From: Lachnospiraceae bacterium UBA3401
GTDB lineage: Bacteria; Bacillota; Clostridia; Lachnospirales; Lachnospiraceae
Direction: 5' to 3'
DNA: 9,259 nt
NCBI GenBank assembly: GCA_002358575.1
Contig: DEPD01000117.1
Location: 1 to 9,259, forward strand
The translations under genes were made by a program, and so were the position numbers. Positions within the stretch are counted from its first letter, which is position 1; every line of letters starts with the position of its first letter. Positions 1 through 6,907 of the stretch are shown piece after piece. The notes below the pieces were generated by a model. That model had not been told where the DNA came from. It ran no database searches and saw only the letters and a program-made list of their open reading frames with translations.

Positions 1-550
1 CTGGTTCCCTTAAGGATCTGCGCCTGTAAAAAAACAAAAGCAGAAATCGCTGCTGAAAAGAAGCGTATCAAAAAGATGGAAAGCAAAAAACAGATGAAAC
101 TGAGTGATGAAACGGTATTCACGCACAACTATATGTTTGTGATTACTTCTCTGCCAGCGGAAATTCTTTCCTGTTACCGTTTGTGCTGGCAGGTGGAACT
201 TGTATTTAAAAGACTAAAGTCGCTGCTTCAATTAGGAAGTATCCCAACAAAGACAGAAGAAGCTGGGGAGGTCTGGATTAATGGGAACCGCTGTCACTTC
301 TCACTGAAAAATATCTTGGGATATTGATTTTTCCCCTTCTTGGAACATCCGCAGGGAACCAGAGCATATGGAGGGAGACGAAACTTGTATCCTTTATAAT
401 TTTTATGATGATACTGCCAAACATTCAGACAGTGTCTTTTGATATTTTGGAATTGGTAAAGATGTCGTTTATTGAGAAGCGAAAAACCGTCCGGCAGCAG
501 ATTCTATGTTTTTATAAAGTTAGTGCGTATAGGAAATTTCCTCCTAACTC
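1..550 (+). pseudogene. IS4-like transposase, 3' part, frameshifted
   Basis: This is the C-terminal part of a DDE transposase; its beginning lies outside the window. Reading frame 1 is open from base 1 and contains the typical IS4-family stretch YRLCWQVELVFKRLKSLLQL (about 175-234) followed by a WING motif; the E of QVELVFKRLK is the expected last catalytic acid. The frame stops at 325-327. The family-like C-terminal sequence continues in frame 3 from about 288 (LSLLTEKYLG, then GNQSIWRETKLV), so one base appears to be lost, or two gained, near 280-288. The segment between TSLPAE and CYR looks a few residues shorter than usual for the family. The true 3' end is uncertain; I place it near 550, just before a hairpin. 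It is very probably inactive. The family call rests on motif recognition only. Confidence 0.72.
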
Positions 551-561
551 CCTCTGCGTTC

Positions 562-600
562 AAAAACCACGAAACACCCTGCCGGGATTTCTGGTTTTTT
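562..600 (+). terminator. Hairpin terminator, possibly bidirectional
   Basis: AAAAACCA (562-569) pairs with TGGTTTTT (592-599). GAAA (571-574) pairs with TTTC (588-591), and CCC (577-579) with GGG (584-586), around the loop TGCC. The right side ends in six Ts, so it fits a Rho-independent terminator on the + strand. The left side begins with five As, so it could also work on the - strand. It sits just downstream of the transposase relic and upstream of the mobC relic. Confidence 0.6.
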
Positions 601-688
601 CACTCATTTTTTGCACGAACATCCTCCACGGCAGGATTGTAGATTTTGTAAAATCATTTCAAAAACCCTGCTCAGAAGGGGATAAAAA

Positions 689-852
689 ATGGCAAACCGT
701 GAGCGCAAAAATGACCTGAACCAGATAGCAAAGCGCATGAATGCCACAGGCAATGTATATAAAGCCGATGTGGAGAAGTAAAAAAACTAATGAACAAGGT
801 ATGGCAAATACAGAAAGCCATGCTCACAAAACAGCCCTGCATGAAACAGTAA
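689..852 (+). pseudogene. MobC-like relaxosome protein relic (internal deletion and frameshift)
   Basis: MobC-type proteins help the relaxase nick oriT during plasmid or conjugative element mobilization. An ATG at 689 is preceded by AAGGGG (677-682), a good ribosome binding site. The frame gives MANRERK joined directly to NDLNQIAKRMNATGNVYKAD, which matches the conserved 'N-x-N-Q-I-A-(K/R)...N-x-T-G-x-(I/V)-Y' block near the C-terminus of MobC. It stops at 779-781. In frame 1 the sequence continues as KKLMNKVWQIQKAML to a stop at 850-852, which resembles the usual end of the family. Loss of one base near 779 explains the frame change. MobC is normally about 110-130 residues, so the middle of the gene (roughly 60 codons) seems to be missing between residues 7 and 8. 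No relaxase follows. Confidence 0.6.
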
Positions 853-858
853 GAAACT

Positions 859-907
859 GTAGAAAAATAACTGACGCATCTTGACTTGGTATCACTTATT
901 TTCCTAC
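859..907. repeat. 12-bp-stem inverted repeat overlapping the 21-base repeat
   Basis: GTAGAAAAATAA (859-870) pairs with TTATTTTCCTAC (896-907) with one mismatch, around a 25-base loop. There is no T-tract, so it is not an obvious terminator. Its right arm lies inside the 21-base sequence repeated at the right end of the window. Confidence 0.5.
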
Positions 908-915
908 AATTCCTA
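895..915 (+). repeat. Left copy of a 21-base inverted repeat
   Basis: The 21 bases beginning CTTATTTTCCTAC and ending AATTCCTA are present as an exact reverse complement at 9239-9259. Inward of the repeat the two sides do not match. A 21-base exact match is not expected by chance in 9 kb. It may be the terminus of a mobile element or the edge of a longer repeat. Confidence 0.75.
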
Positions 916-956
916 AGCCGCTGTGTCATTTGTCAGAAACCATCAAATTTCGACAT

Positions 957-1005
957 CAAAAAAGGTGTACTGCAACTTAGTTTCAATCTTCATTGCAATA
1001 CACCT
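957..1005 (-). terminator. Leftward Rho-independent terminator
   Basis: AGGTGTACTGCAA (963-975) pairs with TTGCAATACACCT (993-1005) with one mismatch and a 17-base loop. Read on the - strand, the stem is followed directly by a run of Ts (complement of the As at 958-963). It may back up the stronger leftward terminator at 1127-1162. Confidence 0.6.
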
Positions 1006-1013
1006 CGATGGAT

Positions 1014-1035
1014 AGAATGCTCCGCATTCTTTTTT
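1014..1035 (+). terminator. Rightward Rho-independent terminator
   Basis: AGAATGC (1014-1020) and GCATTCT (1024-1030) form a perfect 7-bp stem around TCC, followed by five more Ts (1031-1035). No intact + strand gene lies just upstream. It probably ended the mobC-side transcript before that gene decayed. Confidence 0.6.
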
Positions 1036-1126
1036 GTTTCTGTTATTCGATACCTAAATATTTTCGGTTTTCTCTTCCGCATAGTTTAATTCCTTTTCAT
1101 CAGCTTATTTACATAATTGAGGTCAA

Positions 1127-1162
1127 TAAAAAACGACAGCCTTGATTTTTCAAAGCTGCCGT
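1127..1162 (-). terminator. Leftward terminator of the sensor-transporter operon
   Basis: ACGACAGC (1133-1140) pairs with GCTGCCGT (1155-1162) with one mismatch, and TTGA/TCAA extend the stem inside. On the - strand the stem is followed by TTTTTATT. It lies about 270 bases past the histidine kinase stop and is the first hairpin with a T-tract downstream of the operon, so it is the likely transcript end. Confidence 0.65.
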
Positions 1163-1188
1163 AAAAATAATAAGTGCACGAAAATATG

Positions 1189-1231
1189 TCTGCCATACGA
1201 CGACTTTTTTCTTTTTTCGTCGTACGGCAGA
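1189..1231. repeat. 15-bp-stem hairpin with a homopolymer loop
   Basis: TCTGCCATACGACGA (1189-1203) pairs with TCGTCGTACGGCAGA (1217-1231) with a single A/C mismatch. The 13-base loop is nearly all T on the + strand (A-rich on the - strand). Neither side is followed by a good T-tract, so it does not look like a normal terminator. It would lie in the 3' untranslated part of the operon transcript, where it could block 3' exonucleases or act as a DNA cruciform. Confidence 0.6.
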
Positions 1232-1431
1232 TTGATTTATAATTCAGTTTTCTATAAATTGATTTTATAAGTCCGTATTAGAAAGTTCAATTACAATGAC
1301 TTCCAGGCGATTGTTAAAGCGGCTAAGATAACACTGTTACCCAATTCCATAACATAAGCAGATAGAAGAACCATGTCAGAAATTGGACAACATAAAACAA
1401 AGAATCCCCCCTCAACTAAGCGGTCTTTACT
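1232..1431. other. Non-coding 3' flank of the operon
   Basis: No convincing gene lies between the hairpin at 1189-1231 and the kinase stop. A near-direct repeat, TTGATTTATA (1232-1241) and TTGATTTTATA (about 1259-1269), is present. A 27-codon hydrophobic reading frame on the - strand (1291-1374) has no nearby ribosome binding site. Confidence 0.5.
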
Positions 1432-2643
1432 TTACGCCAATTTCACCACCAGTGTCACAAAGAAGCATCCGTTGCGAATATCCGCAAACACCTCTCCACC
1501 CATAAGTGACATCACCCGTTTGCAGATAAAGAGTCCAAGCCCATTGCCCTGCACCTTATCCGCATTGTTTCCGCGATGAAAGCTCTCGAATATCTGCGGC
1601 AGTTCTTTTGCTTCAAGTGTACAGCCCGTATTTGACACCGTGATAAGCTCACAGCCGTCCATTTTATCACAGCCGATCTCAATTCGTCTGCCGTCTCCAT
1701 ATTTGATTGCGTTTTCAATCAGATTTTGAAAACATTCCGCAAGGCGGTTCGGATCGCAGGAAAGAATGCAGTCATCATATTTGCGAATCAAAAACTCTGT
1801 TCCCGACACGGAAAGCTGGGGAGCATATCTTGCGTATATTTTCGTGATGATAGCACTGAGAAACTCCTCGCCGGGCGTGACCTCAAAGCTCATAAAGTCC
1901 TCGCTTACCGCCTTTGAGAGTTCGCTGACAAAGCGCTCTATCTCATCCGCGCGGGTATTGATGTTCTCGGCTGCGGCACGCTGTTTTTCCTCGTTCTTGT
2001 ATAATCCCTTGGCAAGCGCCTTTGCATTCAGCTTGATAGCCGACAAAGGTGTTTTTATGTCATGGGAAAGGGAGAGCAGCAGGAGTTTTTTATCCTTTTG
2101 CATCGTAATCTCTTTTTTGCGGCTGTTTTCGATGCTCTCACGCAAGAGGTTCACTCCCCATGTGAATTCGCCGAAAAAACGGCTTTTTTCTTCGTTTATC
2201 GGCACGGCAAGATTGCCCTTTGCAAGCTCCTTAGGAACATCACTCAGCCTGTTGAAAGGTACGATGATATGTCTGCGGATATAATACAAAAGACCTGTCA
2301 GCAGCAGGAACAGCGCACCCAATACGCAGTTTACCGCAGCAATGTCATATTGTCCGTTCCCCACAGTATATTCAACGCGATAAAGCGTTTCGCCCGCTTC
2401 TATGATAAGATAATGCTCATCGGAACGGTAGATGTCATCACCCGTAAACACGCCTGTAATGTGGGGGTATTTTTCAATGTCATAGCTGCCTGTCTGTGCT
2501 ATCTCACCCGCAAGCCGCCTGGCTTCCACACGATAAATACCTTCACTATTATCTTTTGATCCCATGAGAAATATGTTCAATGCCGCCGCCAGTAAAAGAA
2601 ATACGGCCATCACCGCGATACACAGATTTTTGTAAGCTTTCAT
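1432..2643 (-). CDS. Sensor histidine kinase (VanS/OmpR-partner type)
   Basis: This is a membrane sensor kinase of 403 residues that should autophosphorylate on H194 and pass phosphate to the response regulator encoded just upstream. Membrane segments lie at about 7-27 and 103-122, leaving an extracytoplasmic loop of about 75 residues. A HAMP-like linker (about 123-175) follows. The H-box is LSLSHDIKTPLSAIKL (191-205), the N-box QNLIENAIKYGDG (306-318), the G1 region VSNTG (336-340), the F-box FESF (352-355) and the G2 box GNGLGL (366-371). G1 reads SNTG in place of the classical DxGxG, a variation also seen in some active VanS-like kinases. Its ATG overlaps the regulator stop as ATGA, indicating translational coupling. 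The loop is too long for the intramembrane-sensing (BceS) class. The family is clear; the signal is unknown. Confidence 0.95.
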   Translation of the reverse strand: MKAYKNLCIAVMAVFLLLAAALNIFLMGSKDNSEGIYRVEARRLAGEIAQTGSYDIEKYPHITGVFTGDDIYRSDEHYLIIEAGETLYRVEYTVGNGQYDIAAVNCVLGALFLLLTGLLYYIRRHIIVPFNRLSDVPKELAKGNLAVPINEEKSRFFGEFTWGVNLLRESIENSRKKEITMQKDKKLLLLSLSHDIKTPLSAIKLNAKALAKGLYKNEEKQRAAAENINTRADEIERFVSELSKAVSEDFMSFEVTPGEEFLSAIITKIYARYAPQLSVSGTEFLIRKYDDCILSCDPNRLAECFQNLIENAIKYGDGRRIEIGCDKMDGCELITVSNTGCTLEAKELPQIFESFHRGNNADKVQGNGLGLFICKRVMSLMGGEVFADIRNGCFFVTLVVKLA

Positions 2644-3302
2644 ACAAACTTATACCCCACGCCCCAGATCGTAAGCAAACGCTTTGCATTCTTAGGGTCA
2701 TCACCGAGTTTTTGGCGAATGCGGTTGATATGAACATGTAGCGTTTGCAGCTCCGAATCGCTGTCGCTGCCCCAGACAGTACCAAACAGGTACGATTTTT
2801 TCAGGGCTTTGCCTTGATTTTCAATCAAAAGCGCCAGCAAATCAAACTCCTTTGCGGGCAGCTCCACGGGCTTTCCGTCAATGACCGCCGTTTTATCTGC
2901 AAGGTTGAGCGTCACACCATCCGCCGATAATAGATCATGCTGATACCGCCGTTTGAATATACCCTTAATTTTAGCGATCAGAACATCTATATCATAGGGC
3001 TTTTCAATATAATCATCCGCGCCGAGGTCATAGCCGTTCAGCTTATCTTCCCTGCCCGTCCTTGAACTGACAATCAATATAGGAGTATCCGTCTTTTCCC
3101 GGAGTTTTGAACATATCGCAAAGCCGTTCATATCGGGAAGATTGATGTCAAGCACCACAAGCCTTGCGCCATATCGTTCAAAAAGATGTACGGCACGTTC
3201 TCCGCTGTCCACGCTCGATACGACATATCCTTCCTCGCGCAGAAAGTCGGTCAGCAAGTCCGCCAGTTCCTTATCGTCCTCCACAATCAGAATATCGGTC
3301 AT
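2640..3302 (-). CDS. OmpR/VanR-family response regulator
   Basis: This is a DNA-binding response regulator of 220 residues. The receiver domain (1-118) has the acidic pair D9-D10, the phosphoacceptor D52 in VVLDINLPDMNG, a Ser switch residue in ILIVSS (75-80) and the conserved K101 in IEKPYD. A winged-helix domain (about 125-220) has its recognition helix near 185-199 (LQTLHVHINRIRQKL) and ends GYKFV. I chose the ATG at 3302, not an upstream one at 3338, because AGGTGG sits a few bases before it and the protein then begins exactly with the receiver fold (MTDILIVEDD). It lies 32 bases after the ATPase stop and overlaps the kinase start by 4 bases. It probably activates its own operon through the direct repeat at 6563-6581. 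Confidence 0.95.
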   Translation of the reverse strand: MTDILIVEDDKELADLLTDFLREEGYVVSSVDSGERAVHLFERYGARLVVLDINLPDMNGFAICSKLREKTDTPILIVSSRTGREDKLNGYDLGADDYIEKPYDIDVLIAKIKGIFKRRYQHDLLSADGVTLNLADKTAVIDGKPVELPAKEFDLLALLIENQGKALKKSYLFGTVWGSDSDSELQTLHVHINRIRQKLGDDPKNAKRLLTIWGVGYKFV

Positions 3303-3334
3303 AAAATCACCACCTGCAAGTATTGTTTCAAGTA

Positions 3335-4102
3335 TCACCAGCCCTGTTCCATAAGCCAGTGATTCAGTTCTCTTTCACGATCACGGAACTCTTTGTCACC
3401 GCCGCCAAAATGTCCCATCTCTTTTTCGCCGACGATACCGCCGTCCACAATGTAAAGCACCCTGCTGCACTTGGCGGCAACCTTTGAATCGTGGGTCACG
3501 CACATGATCGTCGTACCGTCACGGTTGAGGGAGAGCAGCTCGTTCATGACCTCGTCAGAGCTTGCACGGTTCAATGCGCCTGTGGGCTCATCGGCGAAGA
3601 TCATCCTGGGATTGTTTATCATGCTGCGGCAGATGCAGGCTCTCTGAAGCTGTCCGCCGGACACCTCGTTGATGTCGTTGCCGCCCACCTCATCGATGCC
3701 GAGCCTGCGCATAAGCGCTCTGCCGCGCTCATCGGTCTGCCTGCGGCTCGACCTGTTCTTTTTTGATTGTACCGCGGGGAGGATTATGTTGTCCAGAACG
3801 GTGAGGTTTTTCAGCATATACATCTGCTGAAAGATAAATCCCATTTCATCAAGACGCACATCGGCAAGCTCTCTTTCTCCCATTGCGGTGATATTTTTTC
3901 CGCAGAACAAAACCTCCCCCGATGTGATGCCGTCCATACCGGACACGGTGTAAAGCAGGGTGGATTTGCCTGAACCGGAGGGTCCCATAACTGCTGTCAT
4001 TTCGCCCTCGGAAACGGTGAAATTTACATTTTTCAGAACATTGTTCTGACGCTTGTTTACTAAATAGGTTTTGCAGAGATTTTTTACTTCTAAAATATTC
4101 AT
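3335..4102 (-). CDS. ABC transporter ATP-binding protein (LolD/MacB type)
   Basis: This is the cytoplasmic ATPase that powers the permease encoded immediately upstream; it has 255 residues. It shows Walker A GPSGSGKST (40-48), a Q-loop at FQQ (91-93), the signature VSGGQLQRA (147-155), Walker B MIFADEPTGAL (167-177) and the switch H204 in CVTHD. All catalytic residues are present, so it should be active. The length is about 25 residues more than a typical LolD, owing to a charged C-terminal tail (HFGGGDKEFRDRERELNHWL). AAGGAG lies 7 bases before the ATG, and only 14 bases separate it from the permease stop, so the binding site lies right next to that stop and the two genes are probably translationally coupled. 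This family usually drives extraction of lipids or peptides from the outer leaflet, or mechanical signalling, not bulk import. Confidence 0.95.
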   Translation of the reverse strand: MNILEVKNLCKTYLVNKRQNNVLKNVNFTVSEGEMTAVMGPSGSGKSTLLYTVSGMDGITSGEVLFCGKNITAMGERELADVRLDEMGFIFQQMYMLKNLTVLDNIILPAVQSKKNRSSRRQTDERGRALMRRLGIDEVGGNDINEVSGGQLQRACICRSMINNPRMIFADEPTGALNRASSDEVMNELLSLNRDGTTIMCVTHDSKVAAKCSRVLYIVDGGIVGEKEMGHFGGGDKEFRDRERELNHWLMEQGW

Positions 4103-4116
4103 AATAAGCTCCTTTC

Positions 4117-6504
4117 TTACTCGATACTTGCCGTATCGGAGGATTTGATCTTTTTGGTGTAAAGTGAAGTCAAAAATGCGCTGACGGCTGTGGCGGTAAG
4201 AACGATAACGGGGAATACTGCGTATATCTCCACAGGGTTCTGCGTATATTCTACGCCCATTTCAAGCCCCATCGTCCTGAAAATAGGGTCGAAGCAAAGC
4301 TTTGTAATGGGCATACCCAAAAGCTCCGCAAGAAGTACAGCCGTCGCCACCGCAATGATAAATCTTAACGTGTACTGTCCGTATATTTGGGCGTTCCTGA
4401 TGCCTATGGCTTTCATGAGAGCGATCTCCGCCTGCTCCTTTGCGATAAAGGAACGCGCCATAAGCACGGTTATAAGCGCGGCTAAAATTACCGTAAGGAC
4501 GGCGGACATTTTTTTAACCGCATCTATGGCATCGCCTACTCCGGTGTTGTCCTTTACGGTTTCGCCCGCTGTTTTAGCGCTTGAAAGCTTAGGATAAAGC
4601 TCCTCGATTTTTTCAATTCTGCTTAATACTTCCTTATCGTCGGGGTCGTCGGTAAATTTTATCAGTGTACCGGGGGAGCCGCTTGCTGCGATATAGTTTA
4701 TATCGCAGTCGGTATGAACCCTTACGGATATACCCTGGTTGACCATTGCCTGATACAGAGCGGTTATGATGAACTCCGCCGTTTCGCCCGTCGGGTAGGA
4801 CAAGGTAACGGTATCACCTATTTCCGCACCCAGCTTTTTTGCCAAAAGTGTGGTCATTGCAATTTCGTCGCTGTTTTGGGGAGGAGTACCCTCTAAATAT
4901 TCGTACATATCCATTGTTGTTCCCGTGCCCTGAAGTATAGCTGTCTTGCTTTCCTGTTCGCCGTATCTTATCATCGTATAAATATAATATTCTGTCATAC
5001 ATTCCGCAGGCATACCGTTTTCCGCAAGGGTCTGCTCCATATCATCAAGATATTTTTTAACCTTTTCCTGTCCGTCCACGGTCATAAATTTCACAGCTTC
5101 GTCGCCGATGTCCACAACGGCGTGGCAGTCCGCATTCCCGAAATATTTCAGCAGCTTTCCGCTTTTAAGAGATGCCGTGACATTGGAAAGCATTATCAGC
5201 AGCGACATACACAGAAAAAACGTAAAGGCAATGACAGCGTAGCGTTTGGGACTGCTAACAATATCGTTTGCGGCAAGGAAAGCCGTCGCGCCAAGCCGCG
5301 ATTTTCCAAGGCTCATAACGCCTTTTTTGCGGAAGCGTTCCCCTGTCTGCCCGTTCCGTACAGCGTCGATAGGGGACATTTTGCTCACCCTGCCCGTACA
5401 ACTGAGACAGAACAGAAGAATCACAGCCGCTGTCAGAACCGCGCAGGCAATGTTTACAAATCCGTTATTGCTGCTGTCTATTATAATAGACTCCGAGGAA
5501 TAACTTATAAGCATTTTCCCGAATGGGTAGCTGAGTATCAAACCGAGTGCTGCGCCGACTACGGAAATGGCGAAGTATTTTGTAAGGTACAGTCCCCGAA
5601 TTTTTATGTTCCGTATGCCTATTGCTTTCATAACGCCTATCTCGCGGAATTCTTCAGAGATGGTAAAGGCTATGGTAAACCGCAGTACCGCAAAGGATAT
5701 GATGATAAGAATAAGGCTCACCGCAAGGATAAGACCCATGATTATCATGTTAAAAATATAGGCTTGACTCAGTGTATCCGTGCCACTCGCAAAGGTAAAG
5801 CTGTCGGATACATCCGCTATCTGGGACAGGGTCTTGTCAAGGTCGGCGGTGTGTATGTATAAGAATTTCCCGCCGTACATATTTTTCATCGTTTCGTCGG
5901 ACATATATTCGTCAAATTCCTCGCCGTTCATGATAAACCTTTTAATGCCCATCAATTCCGTGCCGCAGACAGCGTCCTTGAAACTGCCCGCAAAGGTAAA
6001 TTCGCGGCTTACGCCCTCTATTTCGACAGTAATTTTGTCGCCTGCCTTAAGTCCCATGCTTTCCTCTATGAAACGGGCAGCGTAAATTTCCCCTTTCGGT
6101 ACGCTTTTAAGAATACTTTCGTCGTCCAGAAAATAATTCATCCCCATATCGCTGTCGCTCTGTAATACAAATATCTGATTGGCGCTGGAATCGTTAAGCG
6201 GTTCGCCGGCCCGCGTAATATTGGACTGGGACATACGGACGAACTCTTCGATACAAAACTCGTCTATCGCGGAGGCGTTTTCAAGTGTCCCGCAAATGTC
6301 CTTGTCCGAGGATTTGTTTTCGCTCATCGCCCAGTAATCGGGTACGTCCGCCATTTCAAAATAGCTGTCCAGCGCAGTCGTCACGGTGATGATGTTGCTT
6401 ACGCCAGAGGACATGAACATTGACGCGAGTATAATAAATACCAGCAGTATCACGTTCATTGCCCTTTTGCGTTTAAGGTCTTTTTTCAGTATTCTCCAGA
6501 ACAT
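4117..6504 (-). CDS. FtsX/MacB-like ABC transporter permease
   Basis: This is a 795-residue membrane protein made of two related halves. Predicted membrane segments: about 17-36, 253-275, 311-329 and 350-370 in the first half; about 421-441, 667-685, 715-731 and 762-782 in the second. Large extracellular domains lie between segments 1 and 2 (about 215 residues) and between 5 and 6 (about 225). The duplication shows in the coupling helices: EIGVMKAIGIRNIKI (288-302) and EIALMKAIGIRNAQI (near 693-707). Eight segments with two outside domains differ from BceB permeases (ten segments, one domain). The start has AGAGGA a few bases upstream. It is the first gene of the operon. The likely role is export or membrane extraction of a hydrophobic or peptide substrate, perhaps an antimicrobial; the substrate is not deducible. 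Confidence 0.92.
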   Translation of the reverse strand: MFWRILKKDLKRKRAMNVILLVFIILASMFMSSGVSNIITVTTALDSYFEMADVPDYWAMSENKSSDKDICGTLENASAIDEFCIEEFVRMSQSNITRAGEPLNDSSANQIFVLQSDSDMGMNYFLDDESILKSVPKGEIYAARFIEESMGLKAGDKITVEIEGVSREFTFAGSFKDAVCGTELMGIKRFIMNGEEFDEYMSDETMKNMYGGKFLYIHTADLDKTLSQIADVSDSFTFASGTDTLSQAYIFNMIIMGLILAVSLILIIISFAVLRFTIAFTISEEFREIGVMKAIGIRNIKIRGLYLTKYFAISVVGAALGLILSYPFGKMLISYSSESIIIDSSNNGFVNIACAVLTAAVILLFCLSCTGRVSKMSPIDAVRNGQTGERFRKKGVMSLGKSRLGATAFLAANDIVSSPKRYAVIAFTFFLCMSLLIMLSNVTASLKSGKLLKYFGNADCHAVVDIGDEAVKFMTVDGQEKVKKYLDDMEQTLAENGMPAECMTEYYIYTMIRYGEQESKTAILQGTGTTMDMYEYLEGTPPQNSDEIAMTTLLAKKLGAEIGDTVTLSYPTGETAEFIITALYQAMVNQGISVRVHTDCDINYIAASGSPGTLIKFTDDPDDKEVLSRIEKIEELYPKLSSAKTAGETVKDNTGVGDAIDAVKKMSAVLTVILAALITVLMARSFIAKEQAEIALMKAIGIRNAQIYGQYTLRFIIAVATAVLLAELLGMPITKLCFDPIFRTMGLEMGVEYTQNPVEIYAVFPVIVLTATAVSAFLTSLYTKKIKSSDTASIE

Positions 6505-6547
6505 AGTGTATTCCTCTTTTCTTGAATTTGATTTTTCTATATTCTGA

Positions 6548-6581
6548 GTTATAACATATAAATTCTTAACAAGTCTTTAAC
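6548..6581 (-). promoter_or_regulatory. Operon promoter with direct-repeat regulator box
   Basis: On the - strand, GTTAAAGA and GTTAAGAA (+ strand 6574-6581 and 6563-6570) repeat with an 11-base period, as expected for an OmpR-family dimer. A -10-like TATAAC lies at 6548-6553. At a 17-base spacing the -35 position reads AGACTT, far from consensus, and falls between and within the repeats. This layout suits a promoter that needs the phosphorylated regulator. The leader would be about 35 bases. Confidence 0.5.
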
Positions 6582-6655
6582 TTTTGTCGAAATACAATAA
6601 CGTATAAAGCAGTTACCAAAATAAAATAAGCAGAGTAGTTTAAATTGTCGAATTT

Positions 6656-6839
6656 TCACTTTCTGTTTTCCTCCCGTTTTCTTTTATCTGCCGGCTTTTC
6701 TGCATCCTTTGGTATCAGCCACAAGCGGCTGAATTTTGCCACGCCAGGTATACGGTTTTCCTCACATAGCTTTTGCACCGGTCTTTTTGAAATGCCCCAT
6801 TTTTTTCGCTGCTTCCGGGGCAGAAATATACTCTAACAT
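6656..6839 (-). pseudogene. Small excisionase-like HTH DNA-binding protein, frameshifted in A7
   Basis: From an ATG at 6837-6839 (AAAGGG 8 bases upstream) the frame reads MLEYISAPEAAKK and then stops after 25 codons. Removing one base from the A7 tract at 6800-6806 restores a continuous 60-residue protein, continuing WGISKRPVQKLCEENRIPGV and AKFSRLWLIPKDAEKP to a stop at 6656-6658. This matches a common small MerR/excisionase-like HTH family in clostridial accessory elements (helix 1 APEAAKKWGIS, helix 2 RPVQKLCEE, then the wing-like IPGVAKFSRLWLIPK). The gene length of 184 bases equals 61 codons plus one. It has its own near-consensus promoter. It may be a recent pseudogene, a phase-variable gene or a sequencing error in the homopolymer. 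Confidence 0.75.
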
Positions 6840-6873
6840 CTCATTCACCCTTTCATTCAATTCTATCAGTATA

Positions 6874-6902
6874 ATTATATGCGTCCAGCCGAATAAATAC
6901 AA
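6874..6902 (-). promoter_or_regulatory. Sigma-A-type promoter for the HTH gene
   Basis: On the - strand, TTGTAT (6897-6902) and TATAAT (6874-6879) are separated by exactly 17 bases. The -10 is perfect and the -35 matches 4 of 6. It lies about 35 bases upstream of the HTH start codon, the only - strand start in range. Confidence 0.7.
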
Positions 6903-6907
6903 GATTC

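Noticed and set aside
886..1089. 67-codon open frame on the + strand
   Set aside because: It runs through two hairpins and a terminator, has no ribosome binding site, and its composition follows the repeats.
1766..2559. Two overlapping + strand open frames
   Set aside because: Both are antisense to the histidine kinase and show no domain features.
5122..5862. 246-codon open frame on the + strand
   Set aside because: It lies wholly inside the permease gene in the opposite direction, has no ribosome binding site, and its sequence is basic and low in hydrophobic core, as expected of a shadow frame.
1432..6504. BceRS-BceAB bacitracin module
   Set aside because: The kinase sensor loop is too long and the permease has eight membrane segments with two outside domains.
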